64,000 nt of DNA from Streptomyces alboniger. Lineage in GTDB: Bacteria; Actinomycetota; Actinomycetes; Streptomycetales; Streptomycetaceae. The notes beneath the pieces are model-generated. The model saw only the letters and a program-made list of their open reading frames with translations. It was not told the DNA's origin and did no database searches. A program made the position numbers and the translations under genes. Numbering within the stretch: the first letter of the stretch is position 1; every line of letters starts with the position of its first letter. This document shows, in pieces, positions 54,632 to 63,198 of the stretch. The stretch spans positions 1,922,001-1,986,000 of the forward strand of contig NZ_CP023695.1 in NCBI RefSeq assembly GCF_008704395.1, given 5' to 3'.

Positions 54632-54699
54632 GGGGCCATGCTGCCCGATGGCGGGGGCCGCGGTGTAGGACGAAGATCTCCGCGCCGCCGGGGCGGGGT

Positions 54700-55083
54700 C
54701 TAGGAGGACTTCGCGATCGTCTCGTGGTGGCGGATCACCTCGGCGATGATGAAGTTGAGCAGCTTCTCGGCGAAGGCGGGGTCGAGCTTGGCGCTCTCGG
54801 CGAGTTCGCGCAGCCGGGCGATCTGGCGGGCCTCGCGGTCCGGGTCCGCGGGCGGCAGGTGGTGGTTGGCCTTGAGGTGGCCGACCTGCTGGGTGCACTT
54901 GAAGCGCTCGGCGAGCATGTGGACGACGGCGGCGTCGATGTTGTCGATGCTGTCGCGCAGCCGGGACAGCTCGGCGCGCACGGCCGCGTCGGAGGCCGGG
55001 GGCGCGCTCGCGTCGACCGTGGGGGGTGCGCTCGCGTCGGAGGCGGGGACGCCGTTCGCGTCACTGGTGTGGCTGGTGTTCAT
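54700..55083 (-). CDS. Chorismate mutase (AroQ type)
   Basis: A 127-residue protein whose last ~95 residues are an all-helical AroQ chorismate mutase: LRDSIDNIDAAVVHMLAERFKCTQQVGHLKANHHLPPADPDREARQIARLRELA, with the Arg/Lys residues expected to bind chorismate. It converts chorismate to prephenate for Phe/Tyr synthesis. The first ~33 residues are Ser/Ala/Asp/Pro-rich repeats (ASDASAPP). It is 68 nt upstream of pepN on the same strand. Confidence 0.92.
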   Translation of the reverse strand: MNTSHTSDANGVPASDASAPPTVDASAPPASDAAVRAELSRLRDSIDNIDAAVVHMLAERFKCTQQVGHLKANHHLPPADPDREARQIARLRELAESAKLDPAFAEKLLNFIIAEVIRHHETIAKSS

Positions 55084-55094
55084 GGGCCACGAGC

Positions 55095-56003
55095 CTACGT
55101 TGCCGGTTCGGGACCGCCCGCCGCGGAGGAGCGCAGGATCGGCGGGTGGTCGGGGTCCGGTATCTGCTGGGACCAGCCGCCGGGGACGGCCCGGCCCTGT
55201 TGTTCGCGGAAGCGGACGGGGGCGGTGCCGACGCGGCGGGTGAAGAGGCGGGAGAAGTAGGCGGGGTCGTCGTAGCCGACGCGGCGGGCGACGGCGGCGA
55301 CGGGCAGTTCGGTGGCGGCGAGGAGTTCCTTGGCGCGGCCGAGGCGGATGCCGAGGAGGTAGTCCTTGGGGCTGCACCCGGCGCCGCGCCGCACGGCGGT
55401 GCGCAGTTCGGCGGGGGTCATGCCGTGCCGGGCGGCGTGTTCGGCGACGGTCAGCGGCCGGAAGGCGTCGCGGGCCAAGGCCTGGAGGACGGGGTCGCCG
55501 TCGGGGGCGATGTCGGCGCGGGCGCGGCGCAGGGCGACGAGGAGTTCGTGGACGGCGGCGCCGGTCTCGACTTCGAGGAGGGGGTTGCCGCGGCGGGCGG
55601 CGCGGGCGATGCGGCCGACGGCTGCCCGGGCGCCTGCCGCGTCGGAGAGCGGCACGACGGGGCGGTGGGGTTCGATGTAGCCGAGTTCGGTGTACGTGGG
55701 GGTGGCGGGGCCCGTGAAGTCGACGAAGCACTCGTCCCAGCCGGTGTCGGGGTCGGGCCCGTAGTGGTGGCGTACGCCGGGGGTGAGCCAGATCAGGGCG
55801 GGCGCGGTCACCGTCGTGACGGTGCCGTCGGGGCCGCGGAACCAGCCGCCGCCCGCGCTGATGACGACGGCGACGTGGTGGTCGAGGGTGCGGGGGCCGA
55901 CGGTCGGCAGGAGGCCGTGCTGGAGGCCGACGCCGAGGCAGGCGAGGCCGAGCCGGTGGTGGGTCGGGCTGGGAGTGAAATACCGCATCCAGGTGTGGTA
56001 CAT
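55095..56003 (-). CDS. AraC family transcriptional regulator
   Basis: A 302-residue AraC regulator. The N-terminal cupin sensor (about residues 30-110, VAVVISAGGGWFRGPDGTV ... LIWLTPGVRHHYGP) likely binds a sugar. The C-terminal double HTH (about 195-285) has MTPAELRTAVRRGAGCSPKDYLLGIRLGRAKELLA and VAAVARRVGYDDPAYFSRLFTRRVGTAPVRFRE. The gene is divergent from the GH35 beta-galactosidase with a 147-bp spacer and probably controls it and the GH101 gene through the shared CTTTGTCCAT motif. Its stop lies 11 bp from the chorismate mutase start. Confidence 0.92.
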   Translation of the reverse strand: MYHTWMRYFTPSPTHHRLGLACLGVGLQHGLLPTVGPRTLDHHVAVVISAGGGWFRGPDGTVTTVTAPALIWLTPGVRHHYGPDPDTGWDECFVDFTGPATPTYTELGYIEPHRPVVPLSDAAGARAAVGRIARAARRGNPLLEVETGAAVHELLVALRRARADIAPDGDPVLQALARDAFRPLTVAEHAARHGMTPAELRTAVRRGAGCSPKDYLLGIRLGRAKELLAATELPVAAVARRVGYDDPAYFSRLFTRRVGTAPVRFREQQGRAVPGGWSQQIPDPDHPPILRSSAAGGPEPAT

Positions 56004-56064
56004 CCGCACGCCCCTTCCGGTGCGGGCCGCGCCGGCCCGCTCGCTGCGTCCAACGGGACCCGAT

Positions 56065-56076
56065 CTTTGTCCATGG
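56065..56076 (+). promoter_or_regulatory. Candidate AraC-regulator site upstream of the GH35 gene
   Basis: CTTTGTCCATGG, 74 bp before the GH35 start and 61 bp from the divergent araC-type start. It overlaps the palindrome GTCCATGGAC (56069-56078). The same 12-mer with one change occurs upstream of GH101 in the same orientation relative to the gene. Confidence 0.45.
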
Positions 56077-56150
56077 ACCCCGCCGCCCGCCAGAGGTGAT
56101 CGTGGGCGGGCGGTACGGAGGCGGGCGGTACGCAGGTGGGAGGGGACGCG

Positions 56151-57905
56151 ATGGGCGGGTTCAGGGTCGGCGAGGACGATTTCGAGCTGGAGGGGCGTCC
56201 GGTGCGGCTGCTCTCCGGCGCGCTGCACTACTTCAGGGTGCACGAGGAGCAGTGGGGTCACCGGCTGGCGATGCTGCGCGCGATGGGGCTCAACTGTGTG
56301 GAGACGTACGTGCCGTGGAATCTGCACGAGCCGCGTCCCGGCGTGTTCCGTGACGTGTCGGCGCTCGGCCGTTTCCTGGACGCAGCGCGGGCGGCGGGTC
56401 TGTGGGCGATCGTCCGCCCGGGGCCCTACATCTGCGCGGAGTGGGAGAACGGCGGGTTGCCGCACTGGCTGACGGGTGCGTTGGGGGCGCGGGTGCGGAC
56501 GCGTGACGGGGCGTACCTGGCGCATGTGGAGCGCTGGTTCGGGCGGGTGCTGCGGGAGGTCGTGCCGCGTCAGTACGGCGGCCCCGAGGGCGGTTGCGTG
56601 CTCATGGTGCAGGTCGAGAACGAGTACGGCAGCTACGGCTCGGACCAGGTGTATCTGCGCCGGCTGGCCGCTCTGCTGCGCGCCGAGGGTGTGCGGGTGC
56701 CGCTGTTCACCTCGGACGGGCCCGAGGACCACATGCTGACCGGTGGCTCGATCCCGGGGGTCCTCGCGACGGCGAACTTCGGGTCGGGGGCACGGTCGGG
56801 CTTCGCGACGCTGCGCGCGCACCGGCCGAAGGGGCCGCTGATGTGCATGGAGTTCTGGTGCGGCTGGTTCGACCACTGGGGCGCGGACCATGTCGTACGG
56901 GACGCCGACGACGCGGCGACGGCACTGCGGGAGATTCTGGAGTGCGGGGCGTCGGTGAATGTCTATATGGCGCACGGCGGTTCGAACTTCGCGGGCTGGG
57001 CGGGCGCGAACCGGGGTGGGGGCGCTCTGCACGACGGGCCGCTGGAGCCGGACGTGACGTCGTACGACTATGACGCGCCGATCGACGAGTTCGGCCGTGC
57101 GACGGCGAAGTTCTGGCGCTTCAGGGAGATCCTCGCCCCGTACGCGTCCGGGCCGCTGCCCGAGCCGCCCCCTCCCCCGCCGGTCCTCGGTGCCCCCGTG
57201 TCGGCGGCGCTCACCGACTGGTCGCCGCTGGAGACGGTCCTGGAGCGGCTGGGCACCCCGGAGGCGGAATACGCCGTACCGCCCTCCTTCGAAGAGCTGG
57301 ACGTGGACCGCGGCCTGGTGCGCTACGCCGTGACGGTGCCGGGCCCGCGCGGGCCGTATCCGCTGAGCGTGCGGGGGCTTCGCGATCTGGCGGTCGTGTA
57401 CGTGGACGGGGTGCGGGCCGGTGTCCTGACCGAGGACGCGCCCGTGCTGGAGGCCCCGGTGGCCGGGCACGCGCGCGTGGAGCTGTGGGTGGAGTCGCTG
57501 GGCCGGGTCAACTACGGGCCGCGCACGGGTGAGACCAAGGGGGTCACCGGAGGGATCCTCCACGAGCGGCAGTATCTGCACGGGGTGCGGGCGCGGGGTC
57601 TGCGGCTCGACGCGTTCGACGTGCCGTCGGCGGTACGGGGGATCCCCGCGACCGGCGCCGCGGAGGGCCGCCCCGGCCTGTACCGGGGCACGGTCGAGAT
57701 CACCGCCCCCGGCGACGCGACCCTCGAACTCCCCGGCTGGACCCGGGGCTTCGTCTGGCTGAACGGCTTCAACCTGGGCCGCTACTGGTCGATCGGCCCG
57801 CAGCGGACGCTGTACGTGCCGGGCCCCGTGCTGCGGGAGGGCAGCAACGAGGTGTGGGTGCTTGAGCTGGAGGGGACGGCCGGGGCGGCACTCACCCTGT
57901 CCTGA
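56151..57905 (+). CDS. Beta-galactosidase, glycoside hydrolase family 35
   Basis: A 584-residue GH35 enzyme. The N-terminal barrel shows RLLSGALHYFRVHEEQW, GLNCVETYVPWNLHEP and GPYICAEWENGGLPHWL. The acid/base Glu lies in QVENEYGSYG near residue 157 and the nucleophile Glu in MEFWCGWFDHWG near 233. C-terminal beta-domains end with GFNLGRYWSIGPQRTLYVP. No signal peptide is visible, so it is cytosolic and would act on imported galactosides, for example galacto-N-biose. The ATG at 56151 follows GGAGGGG; an upstream GTG at 56136 is less likely. Confidence 0.94.
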   Translation: MGGFRVGEDDFELEGRPVRLLSGALHYFRVHEEQWGHRLAMLRAMGLNCVETYVPWNLHEPRPGVFRDVSALGRFLDAARAAGLWAIVRPGPYICAEWENGGLPHWLTGALGARVRTRDGAYLAHVERWFGRVLREVVPRQYGGPEGGCVLMVQVENEYGSYGSDQVYLRRLAALLRAEGVRVPLFTSDGPEDHMLTGGSIPGVLATANFGSGARSGFATLRAHRPKGPLMCMEFWCGWFDHWGADHVVRDADDAATALREILECGASVNVYMAHGGSNFAGWAGANRGGGALHDGPLEPDVTSYDYDAPIDEFGRATAKFWRFREILAPYASGPLPEPPPPPPVLGAPVSAALTDWSPLETVLERLGTPEAEYAVPPSFEELDVDRGLVRYAVTVPGPRGPYPLSVRGLRDLAVVYVDGVRAGVLTEDAPVLEAPVAGHARVELWVESLGRVNYGPRTGETKGVTGGILHERQYLHGVRARGLRLDAFDVPSAVRGIPATGAAEGRPGLYRGTVEITAPGDATLELPGWTRGFVWLNGFNLGRYWSIGPQRTLYVPGPVLREGSNEVWVLELEGTAGAALTLS

Positions 57906-57931
57906 GGGCCTGGGCCGCCCCCTCAGAGGTC

Positions 57932-60900
57932 TCAGACCTCGCTCACCTCGAACGCGTCGAGCACGAACTCCGCGGTGCCGTCGTCGCCGGTCTTGCGCAG
58001 GCCGACCCAGGCCTCTCCCTCGGCGGGTGCCGTGAACTCGTAGGTGAGGGTGGTGGGTGCGGTGGTGACGGGGAGTTCCTCGCGGCCGGTCTCGCGGGGG
58101 GCGGGGGCGTCGACGGCGGTGATCCAGGCGTACTGGCCCGCCTTCTCGTTCTCGTAGCGGAAGGAGACGCGGTAGCGCCTGCCCGGGGCGAAGCGGACGG
58201 TGTGCGGCACGGTGCGGTAGACGAGGCCGGTGTTCTCGCCGCGGGACTTCAGGGAGTTGGTGCCGTCGATGACGTCGTCGATCGCCTTGCCGTTCCAGCC
58301 GCGCTGGGTGTACGGGGCGTGGCGCTGGGCGATGTGGGTGCGCGGGTCGGTGACGCCGCCCGCGTCGCCCTTGACGAAGGGCCCCCAACCCTGCGGGACG
58401 TGCTCGAAGTCCTCGTGGACGAGGGTGTTCCGGGGCCGCTTGACGGGGTGGGCCGCGACGACGCGTACGTTGTCGAAGCGCACGCGCGCGTGGCCCGCCT
58501 CGGCGCGCAGGGTCAGCTCGGCGGTGCCGCCGCCCTCGGGGACGGTGAAGTGCGTGAACATGCGCTGGAAGCGGGTGCCGTGCTTGCGGTCGGCGGCGAC
58601 GTGGTTGCCCGCGGTGGAGGTGTGGGTGAAGTTGGCCGCGGTGACGCCGTCGGGGGTGCGCACCTCCAGGGAGGCCTTGCGCCGCTCCCCCGCCCGCTCG
58701 CCGACCTCGACCTGTACGGACGCGACGTAGGTGCCTGCCGTGAGGCGGGCGAGTCGCTGTCCTACGGAGGCTGCGCCGCCCGCGCCGATGACCAGCTCGT
58801 GATCGCCGAGGGCGCTGAGTTTCACAGCGGCGGGCCCGCTGACCTTCCAGCCCTTCAGGGAGCCGGAGTGGAAGCCGGGGTCGTGCAGCGCAGTTCCCTG
58901 CCCCCACTTCGGGTCCGGCAGCGCGGCGGCGCGCTCGCGGTAGAGGACGTAGGGCTGTTTGGGCTCGGCCTCGATGGTGACTTTTCCGCCCGCTACGGAG
59001 ACGTACGACTCGAAGACGCGCCCCTGGTCGGTGAGCCGGTACAGGGCGACGCGGGAGCGGGCCGCCCACGCGCGCGGGAGCCGCCAGGTGCTGGCGCCGC
59101 CGGTGGGGTTGTAGTGGTACAGCTTGGCGGGGTCGGTGGCCTTGCGGGGCTCCCAGGGGAGGAGGTACCGGCCGTCTTCGTAGACGAGGTGCCCGTCGGT
59201 GGTGATGCGCCGCTTGCCTTCGGAGGCGTCGGTGACGGCCGTCCGCGTGGGGCCGAAGAAGGTGATCTCGTGCTCGTCCCAGGTCTTGATGGGGTACGCC
59301 TGGAGGTACTTGGCGGGCAGTGAGTGGGTCCAGATCAGGTCGTAGAAGGCGTGCCAGTCGGTCTTGCCGACCCAGCCCTCGAAGTTGCCCATGCGGGCGA
59401 TGCCGAGGAGGGTGGGCCACTTGTCGGCGAAGACGTCCTTCTGGTGGTTGCGGACGAAGCGGATGAGGCGGGAGTTGATGCCGCGGGAGGTGTCGCCGCC
59501 GTAGTCGGGTTCGGTGGCCCAGTGCGACCAGATCGCGGAGCGTTCGAGGCCGTGGCCCCATTCGGTGGTGACGGTCCAGCCCTGTTCGCGCAGGGCCCGC
59601 TGGAGGCGGTCGGAGGTCCAGCCCGACTCGCGGAAGACGTCGATGTAGAGGGCGTTCAGGCCGTGGCCGGTCTGGGCGCGCAGGTCGGCGAAGCGCTGGA
59701 CGATGCCTCCGGAGACCAGGTCGCGGCGCTGGTCGATGCGGTAGCTCTGGTCGAGCCAGTCCCACTGCTCGTCGGTCTTGTCGACGAGCTTCTCCGAGAA
59801 GGCGTTCGCGACGGGGTAGGACTCGGTGGCGTTGACGTGCACGGCGAAGTCGCTGTGCCATTTCCTGCCCTCGCGGACGAGGGTGTTGAGGTCGTCGAGG
59901 CCGCCCGCGCGCGTGTTGTAGTTGTCCGCGTAGTCGGGGTGGGCGGAGTCGTGGCCCTCGGACTGGTAGCCCTTCAGGAGCGTGTACTGGCGCAGCCCGT
60001 CGGTGGCCAGGTGGATCCGCTTGACGTTGTCGAGGGTGGTGAGGAACGGGTTGGTGGCCTGCGAGGCGAAGTTGAAGGGGATGTGCGGGACGACCCGCAG
60101 GTGCTGTTCGTCGGCGCCGAGGGGGGTCACCATGACGTCGCGGAAGGCGATGGCGGCGTCCTGCCAGTCGACCTTGCCGTCGCCGTTGCGGTCGCCGGTG
60201 ATGACGACGGTGGCGTACGGGAGGGGTTCGGTGGCGTCGAGGGGCGCGGTCGCGGCGCGGTGGGTCCACTGTCCCGGTGTGAGGCGGGCCTCTACGTAGT
60301 CGGCCGTTCGCACCGTCTCGCGCCACAGGCGGCCGTTGTCCCAGGTGGTGCCCGCCTGGGAGGTGGGCTTGTCGTAGACGGTGTTCGTCTCGACGGCCCC
60401 GCCGAGGGTGTCGTGCGCGACGACGGCGTACGCGCATCCGACGGGCGCCTCGGCGGGTGTGTCCTTGTCCGGCCGGACCAGGGTGTCGCCGCTCTTGGCC
60501 TTGTCGAGCTGGACCCTGGCGGCGAGGAGGGCGGCGCCGGGCTGGTCGTCGCGCACGGAGAGCAGGGCGAGGCCGGGAACGCGCAGGGTGCCGACCCGCA
60601 GCGCGTCGGTGTCGGCGATCCTCGTGACGCGCCAGTGGACCTGGCGTCCCTCGACCGCGATCTCGGCGTCGATCCGGGTGCCGCCGTCGAAGGCGAGTAC
60701 GTACGTGATGCGGGATCGGCCCGCTCTCGCGGTGACCTTCGGAGTGTGCGCGGTCTCGTCGACGAGGACGGTGGTGACGGCGTCCCGGCGGCCGTGCAGG
60801 ACGGCGCCGCTCGCGCGGTCGGTGTACGAGACGATGCGCGGGAAGCCGGTGGCGACGCGGACGTCCAGGTGGGCGGAGCGCAGGGTCACCTCGTCCGCGA

Positions 60901-61042
60901 GGGGTTCGGCGGTGGCAGCGTGGGCGGTGGCAGCGTGGGCGGACGCGGTGGAGCCCACTCCGAGGGCGGCTCCCACCCCGGCGATCGCCCCGGTGGCGAC
61001 CACGGCTCGGCGGCTCGGTCCGGACGTGTCTGACGGCGGCAT
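57932..61042 (-). CDS. Endo-alpha-N-acetylgalactosaminidase, glycoside hydrolase family 101
   Basis: A 1036-residue secreted enzyme that releases Gal-beta-1,3-GalNAc from Ser/Thr O-glycans. A twin-arginine signal (SRRAVVATGAIAG) starts the protein. The catalytic barrel includes LNALYIDVFRESGW (nucleophile Asp near 467) and TTEWGHGLE (acid Glu near 492). An EF-hand-like calcium loop DRNGDGKVDWQDA is near 283. The C-terminal ~350 residues form beta-sandwich, galactose-binding-like domains. The ATG at 61042 follows GGAGGGG. It is convergent with GH35 and carries the shared motif upstream. Such enzymes are known mainly from gut bacteria and pathogens. Confidence 0.9.
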   Translation of the reverse strand: MPPSDTSGPSRRAVVATGAIAGVGAALGVGSTASAHAATAHAATAEPLADEVTLRSAHLDVRVATGFPRIVSYTDRASGAVLHGRRDAVTTVLVDETAHTPKVTARAGRSRITYVLAFDGGTRIDAEIAVEGRQVHWRVTRIADTDALRVGTLRVPGLALLSVRDDQPGAALLAARVQLDKAKSGDTLVRPDKDTPAEAPVGCAYAVVAHDTLGGAVETNTVYDKPTSQAGTTWDNGRLWRETVRTADYVEARLTPGQWTHRAATAPLDATEPLPYATVVITGDRNGDGKVDWQDAAIAFRDVMVTPLGADEQHLRVVPHIPFNFASQATNPFLTTLDNVKRIHLATDGLRQYTLLKGYQSEGHDSAHPDYADNYNTRAGGLDDLNTLVREGRKWHSDFAVHVNATESYPVANAFSEKLVDKTDEQWDWLDQSYRIDQRRDLVSGGIVQRFADLRAQTGHGLNALYIDVFRESGWTSDRLQRALREQGWTVTTEWGHGLERSAIWSHWATEPDYGGDTSRGINSRLIRFVRNHQKDVFADKWPTLLGIARMGNFEGWVGKTDWHAFYDLIWTHSLPAKYLQAYPIKTWDEHEITFFGPTRTAVTDASEGKRRITTDGHLVYEDGRYLLPWEPRKATDPAKLYHYNPTGGASTWRLPRAWAARSRVALYRLTDQGRVFESYVSVAGGKVTIEAEPKQPYVLYRERAAALPDPKWGQGTALHDPGFHSGSLKGWKVSGPAAVKLSALGDHELVIGAGGAASVGQRLARLTAGTYVASVQVEVGERAGERRKASLEVRTPDGVTAANFTHTSTAGNHVAADRKHGTRFQRMFTHFTVPEGGGTAELTLRAEAGHARVRFDNVRVVAAHPVKRPRNTLVHEDFEHVPQGWGPFVKGDAGGVTDPRTHIAQRHAPYTQRGWNGKAIDDVIDGTNSLKSRGENTGLVYRTVPHTVRFAPGRRYRVSFRYENEKAGQYAWITAVDAPAPRETGREELPVTTAPTTLTYEFTAPAEGEAWVGLRKTGDDGTAEFVLDAFEVSEV

Positions 61043-61106
61043 GCGGCACCCCTCCACGGGACGGTTCTCGGTGCCGATCACGATGCGCCGGGCGGGGCGG
61101 ACGCGC

Positions 61107-61118
61107 CTATGGACAAAG
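61107..61118 (-). promoter_or_regulatory. Candidate AraC-regulator site upstream of the GH101 gene
   Basis: On the minus strand it reads CTTTGTCCATAG, matching the GH35 upstream motif at 11 of 12 positions and at a similar distance (64 bp) from the start codon. This suggests co-regulation by the nearby AraC protein. Confidence 0.45.
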
Positions 61119-61168
61119 CGGTGACGGGTGTTGGACTTAACCTCGGGGCCGGGGCCTCTCCATGCCGA

Positions 61169-61200
61169 AGCGGGGCGCCCACGCGCGTGGGCGCCCCGCT
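61169..61200. terminator. Terminator downstream of the trypsin gene
   Basis: AGCGGGGCGCCCAC (61169-61182), loop GCGC and GTGGGCGCCCCGCT (61187-61200) form a perfect 14-bp stem. It lies 17 nt beyond the trypsin stop and may also protect the GH101 promoter from read-through. Confidence 0.75.
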
Positions 61201-61216
61201 CCAGTGCCGCGGGACG

Positions 61217-62113
<897 letters not shown>

Positions 62114-62253
62114 TTATGGAGATCGGTGTCCGCTCAAGGCAAGGGGCTGTTTCCGGCCAGGACATGCCGCGCGAGCCGCTCCCCTCACGGCCACCCCCCG
62201 TACAGTGGAGCCGAGTTGCGGTGTCCCGATGGCTGACATCAGGGGGTGCGGGC

Positions 62254-63162
62254 GTGACGGTCGGCGGCGGACCTGTCGTGCACGGCTACCCCCACCTGGA
62301 GACCGTGCGCGCCGCCATCACCGCGCTCTACAAACGCCTCTCGTACGACACGGTCCACGCCTTCGACACCAGCGTCGCCCCCGCCGACGTGGCCTTCGGC
62401 GACCAGGAAGACCTGTATCCGGGCGTGCAGCGGGTGGCCCGCGCGATGGTGCGGCACCTGCGGCTGCCCGACGCCCGCGTGATCGTCTGCTTCCGCGAGA
62501 TGGAACACGCCGCGTCCGTCGAACTGGCCGCGGGCCCCGAGTACTTCATCGAGCTCAACGACCGTTTCCGCACCCATCGGCGGGACATCGGCGCGGCGCT
62601 CGCCCACGAGGTCATGCACGTGTATCTGCACCGGCTCGACCTGTCGTTCCCCGGCACCCGCGACAACGAGATCCTCACCGACACGGCCGCCGCGTACCTG
62701 GGCGCGGGCTGGCTGCTCCTCGACGCCTACCGCGAGGACGGCGCCTCCTCGCAGAAGCTCGGCTACCTCACGCCGGAGGAGTTCGGCTACGTCCTCGCCA
62801 AGCGGGCGCTGGCCTTCGGCGAGGCCCCGGAGACCTGGTTCACCAGCGCGCAGGCGTACACGGCGTACACGAAGGGACTCGCCCGCGCCCGCCGCGACGA
62901 ACAGCGGCCGCCGCTGACGGCGGCGGGCTGGGCGGGCAGACGGCGGTACGCGAAGGACCGGCGGTACGCGCGGGAGCACAGCGCGGGGACGCCCGAGGCG
63001 GGGGCGCGGGGCGGGACGTACTCCTTCTCGACCGACGGCCTCGGCGCGCTGCGGGTGTCGTTCCCCTGCCCCACGTGCTGCCAGCGGATCCGTGTGCCGG
63101 CGCGGGGGCGGGTCAGGGCGCGGTGCGCGCTGTGCCGGACGGTACTGGAGTGCGACGCCTAG
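62254..63162 (+). CDS. Putative zinc metallopeptidase with C-terminal zinc ribbon
   Basis: A 302-residue protein of uncharacterised type. An AHEVMHVYLHRL helix near residue 118 gives the HExxH zinc motif, followed by DNEILTDTAAAYLG, which may supply the third ligand. The C-terminus has two Cys pairs (CPTCCQRIRVP and RCALCRTVLEC), resembling a small zinc ribbon. A basic linker (RRRYAKDRRYAREH) joins them. No signal peptide is visible, so it is probably cytosolic. The GTG at 62254 is 7 nt after AGGGGG; a GTG at 62278 is an alternative. The substrate is unknown. Confidence 0.75.
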   Translation: MTVGGGPVVHGYPHLETVRAAITALYKRLSYDTVHAFDTSVAPADVAFGDQEDLYPGVQRVARAMVRHLRLPDARVIVCFREMEHAASVELAAGPEYFIELNDRFRTHRRDIGAALAHEVMHVYLHRLDLSFPGTRDNEILTDTAAAYLGAGWLLLDAYREDGASSQKLGYLTPEEFGYVLAKRALAFGEAPETWFTSAQAYTAYTKGLARARRDEQRPPLTAAGWAGRRRYAKDRRYAREHSAGTPEAGARGGTYSFSTDGLGALRVSFPCPTCCQRIRVPARGRVRARCALCRTVLECDA

Positions 63163-63184
63163 GGGCTCATCCGCCGGACAGGGC

Positions 63185-63198
63185 CTAGGGCGTGTCCG
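63185..63198. repeat. Solo copy of the inverted-repeat element end
   Basis: CTAGGGCGTGTCCG is identical to the first 14 bp of the element at 15494-15674. Here it is a single end with no partner nearby. It forms the 3' end of the pentapeptide gene, giving the C-terminal residues SDTP and the TAG stop. Confidence 0.6.

Noticed and set aside
57926..57940. GAGGTCT/AGACCTC repeat as a GH35-GH101 terminator
   Set aside because: Only one base separates the arms, too few for an RNA loop, and it overlaps the GH101 stop codon.
55095..61049. Minus-strand open frame of 1984 codons
   Set aside because: Only its last 302 codons (the AraC regulator) are real; the rest overlaps GH35 and GH101 in other frames and is Arg/Pro-rich without family sequence.
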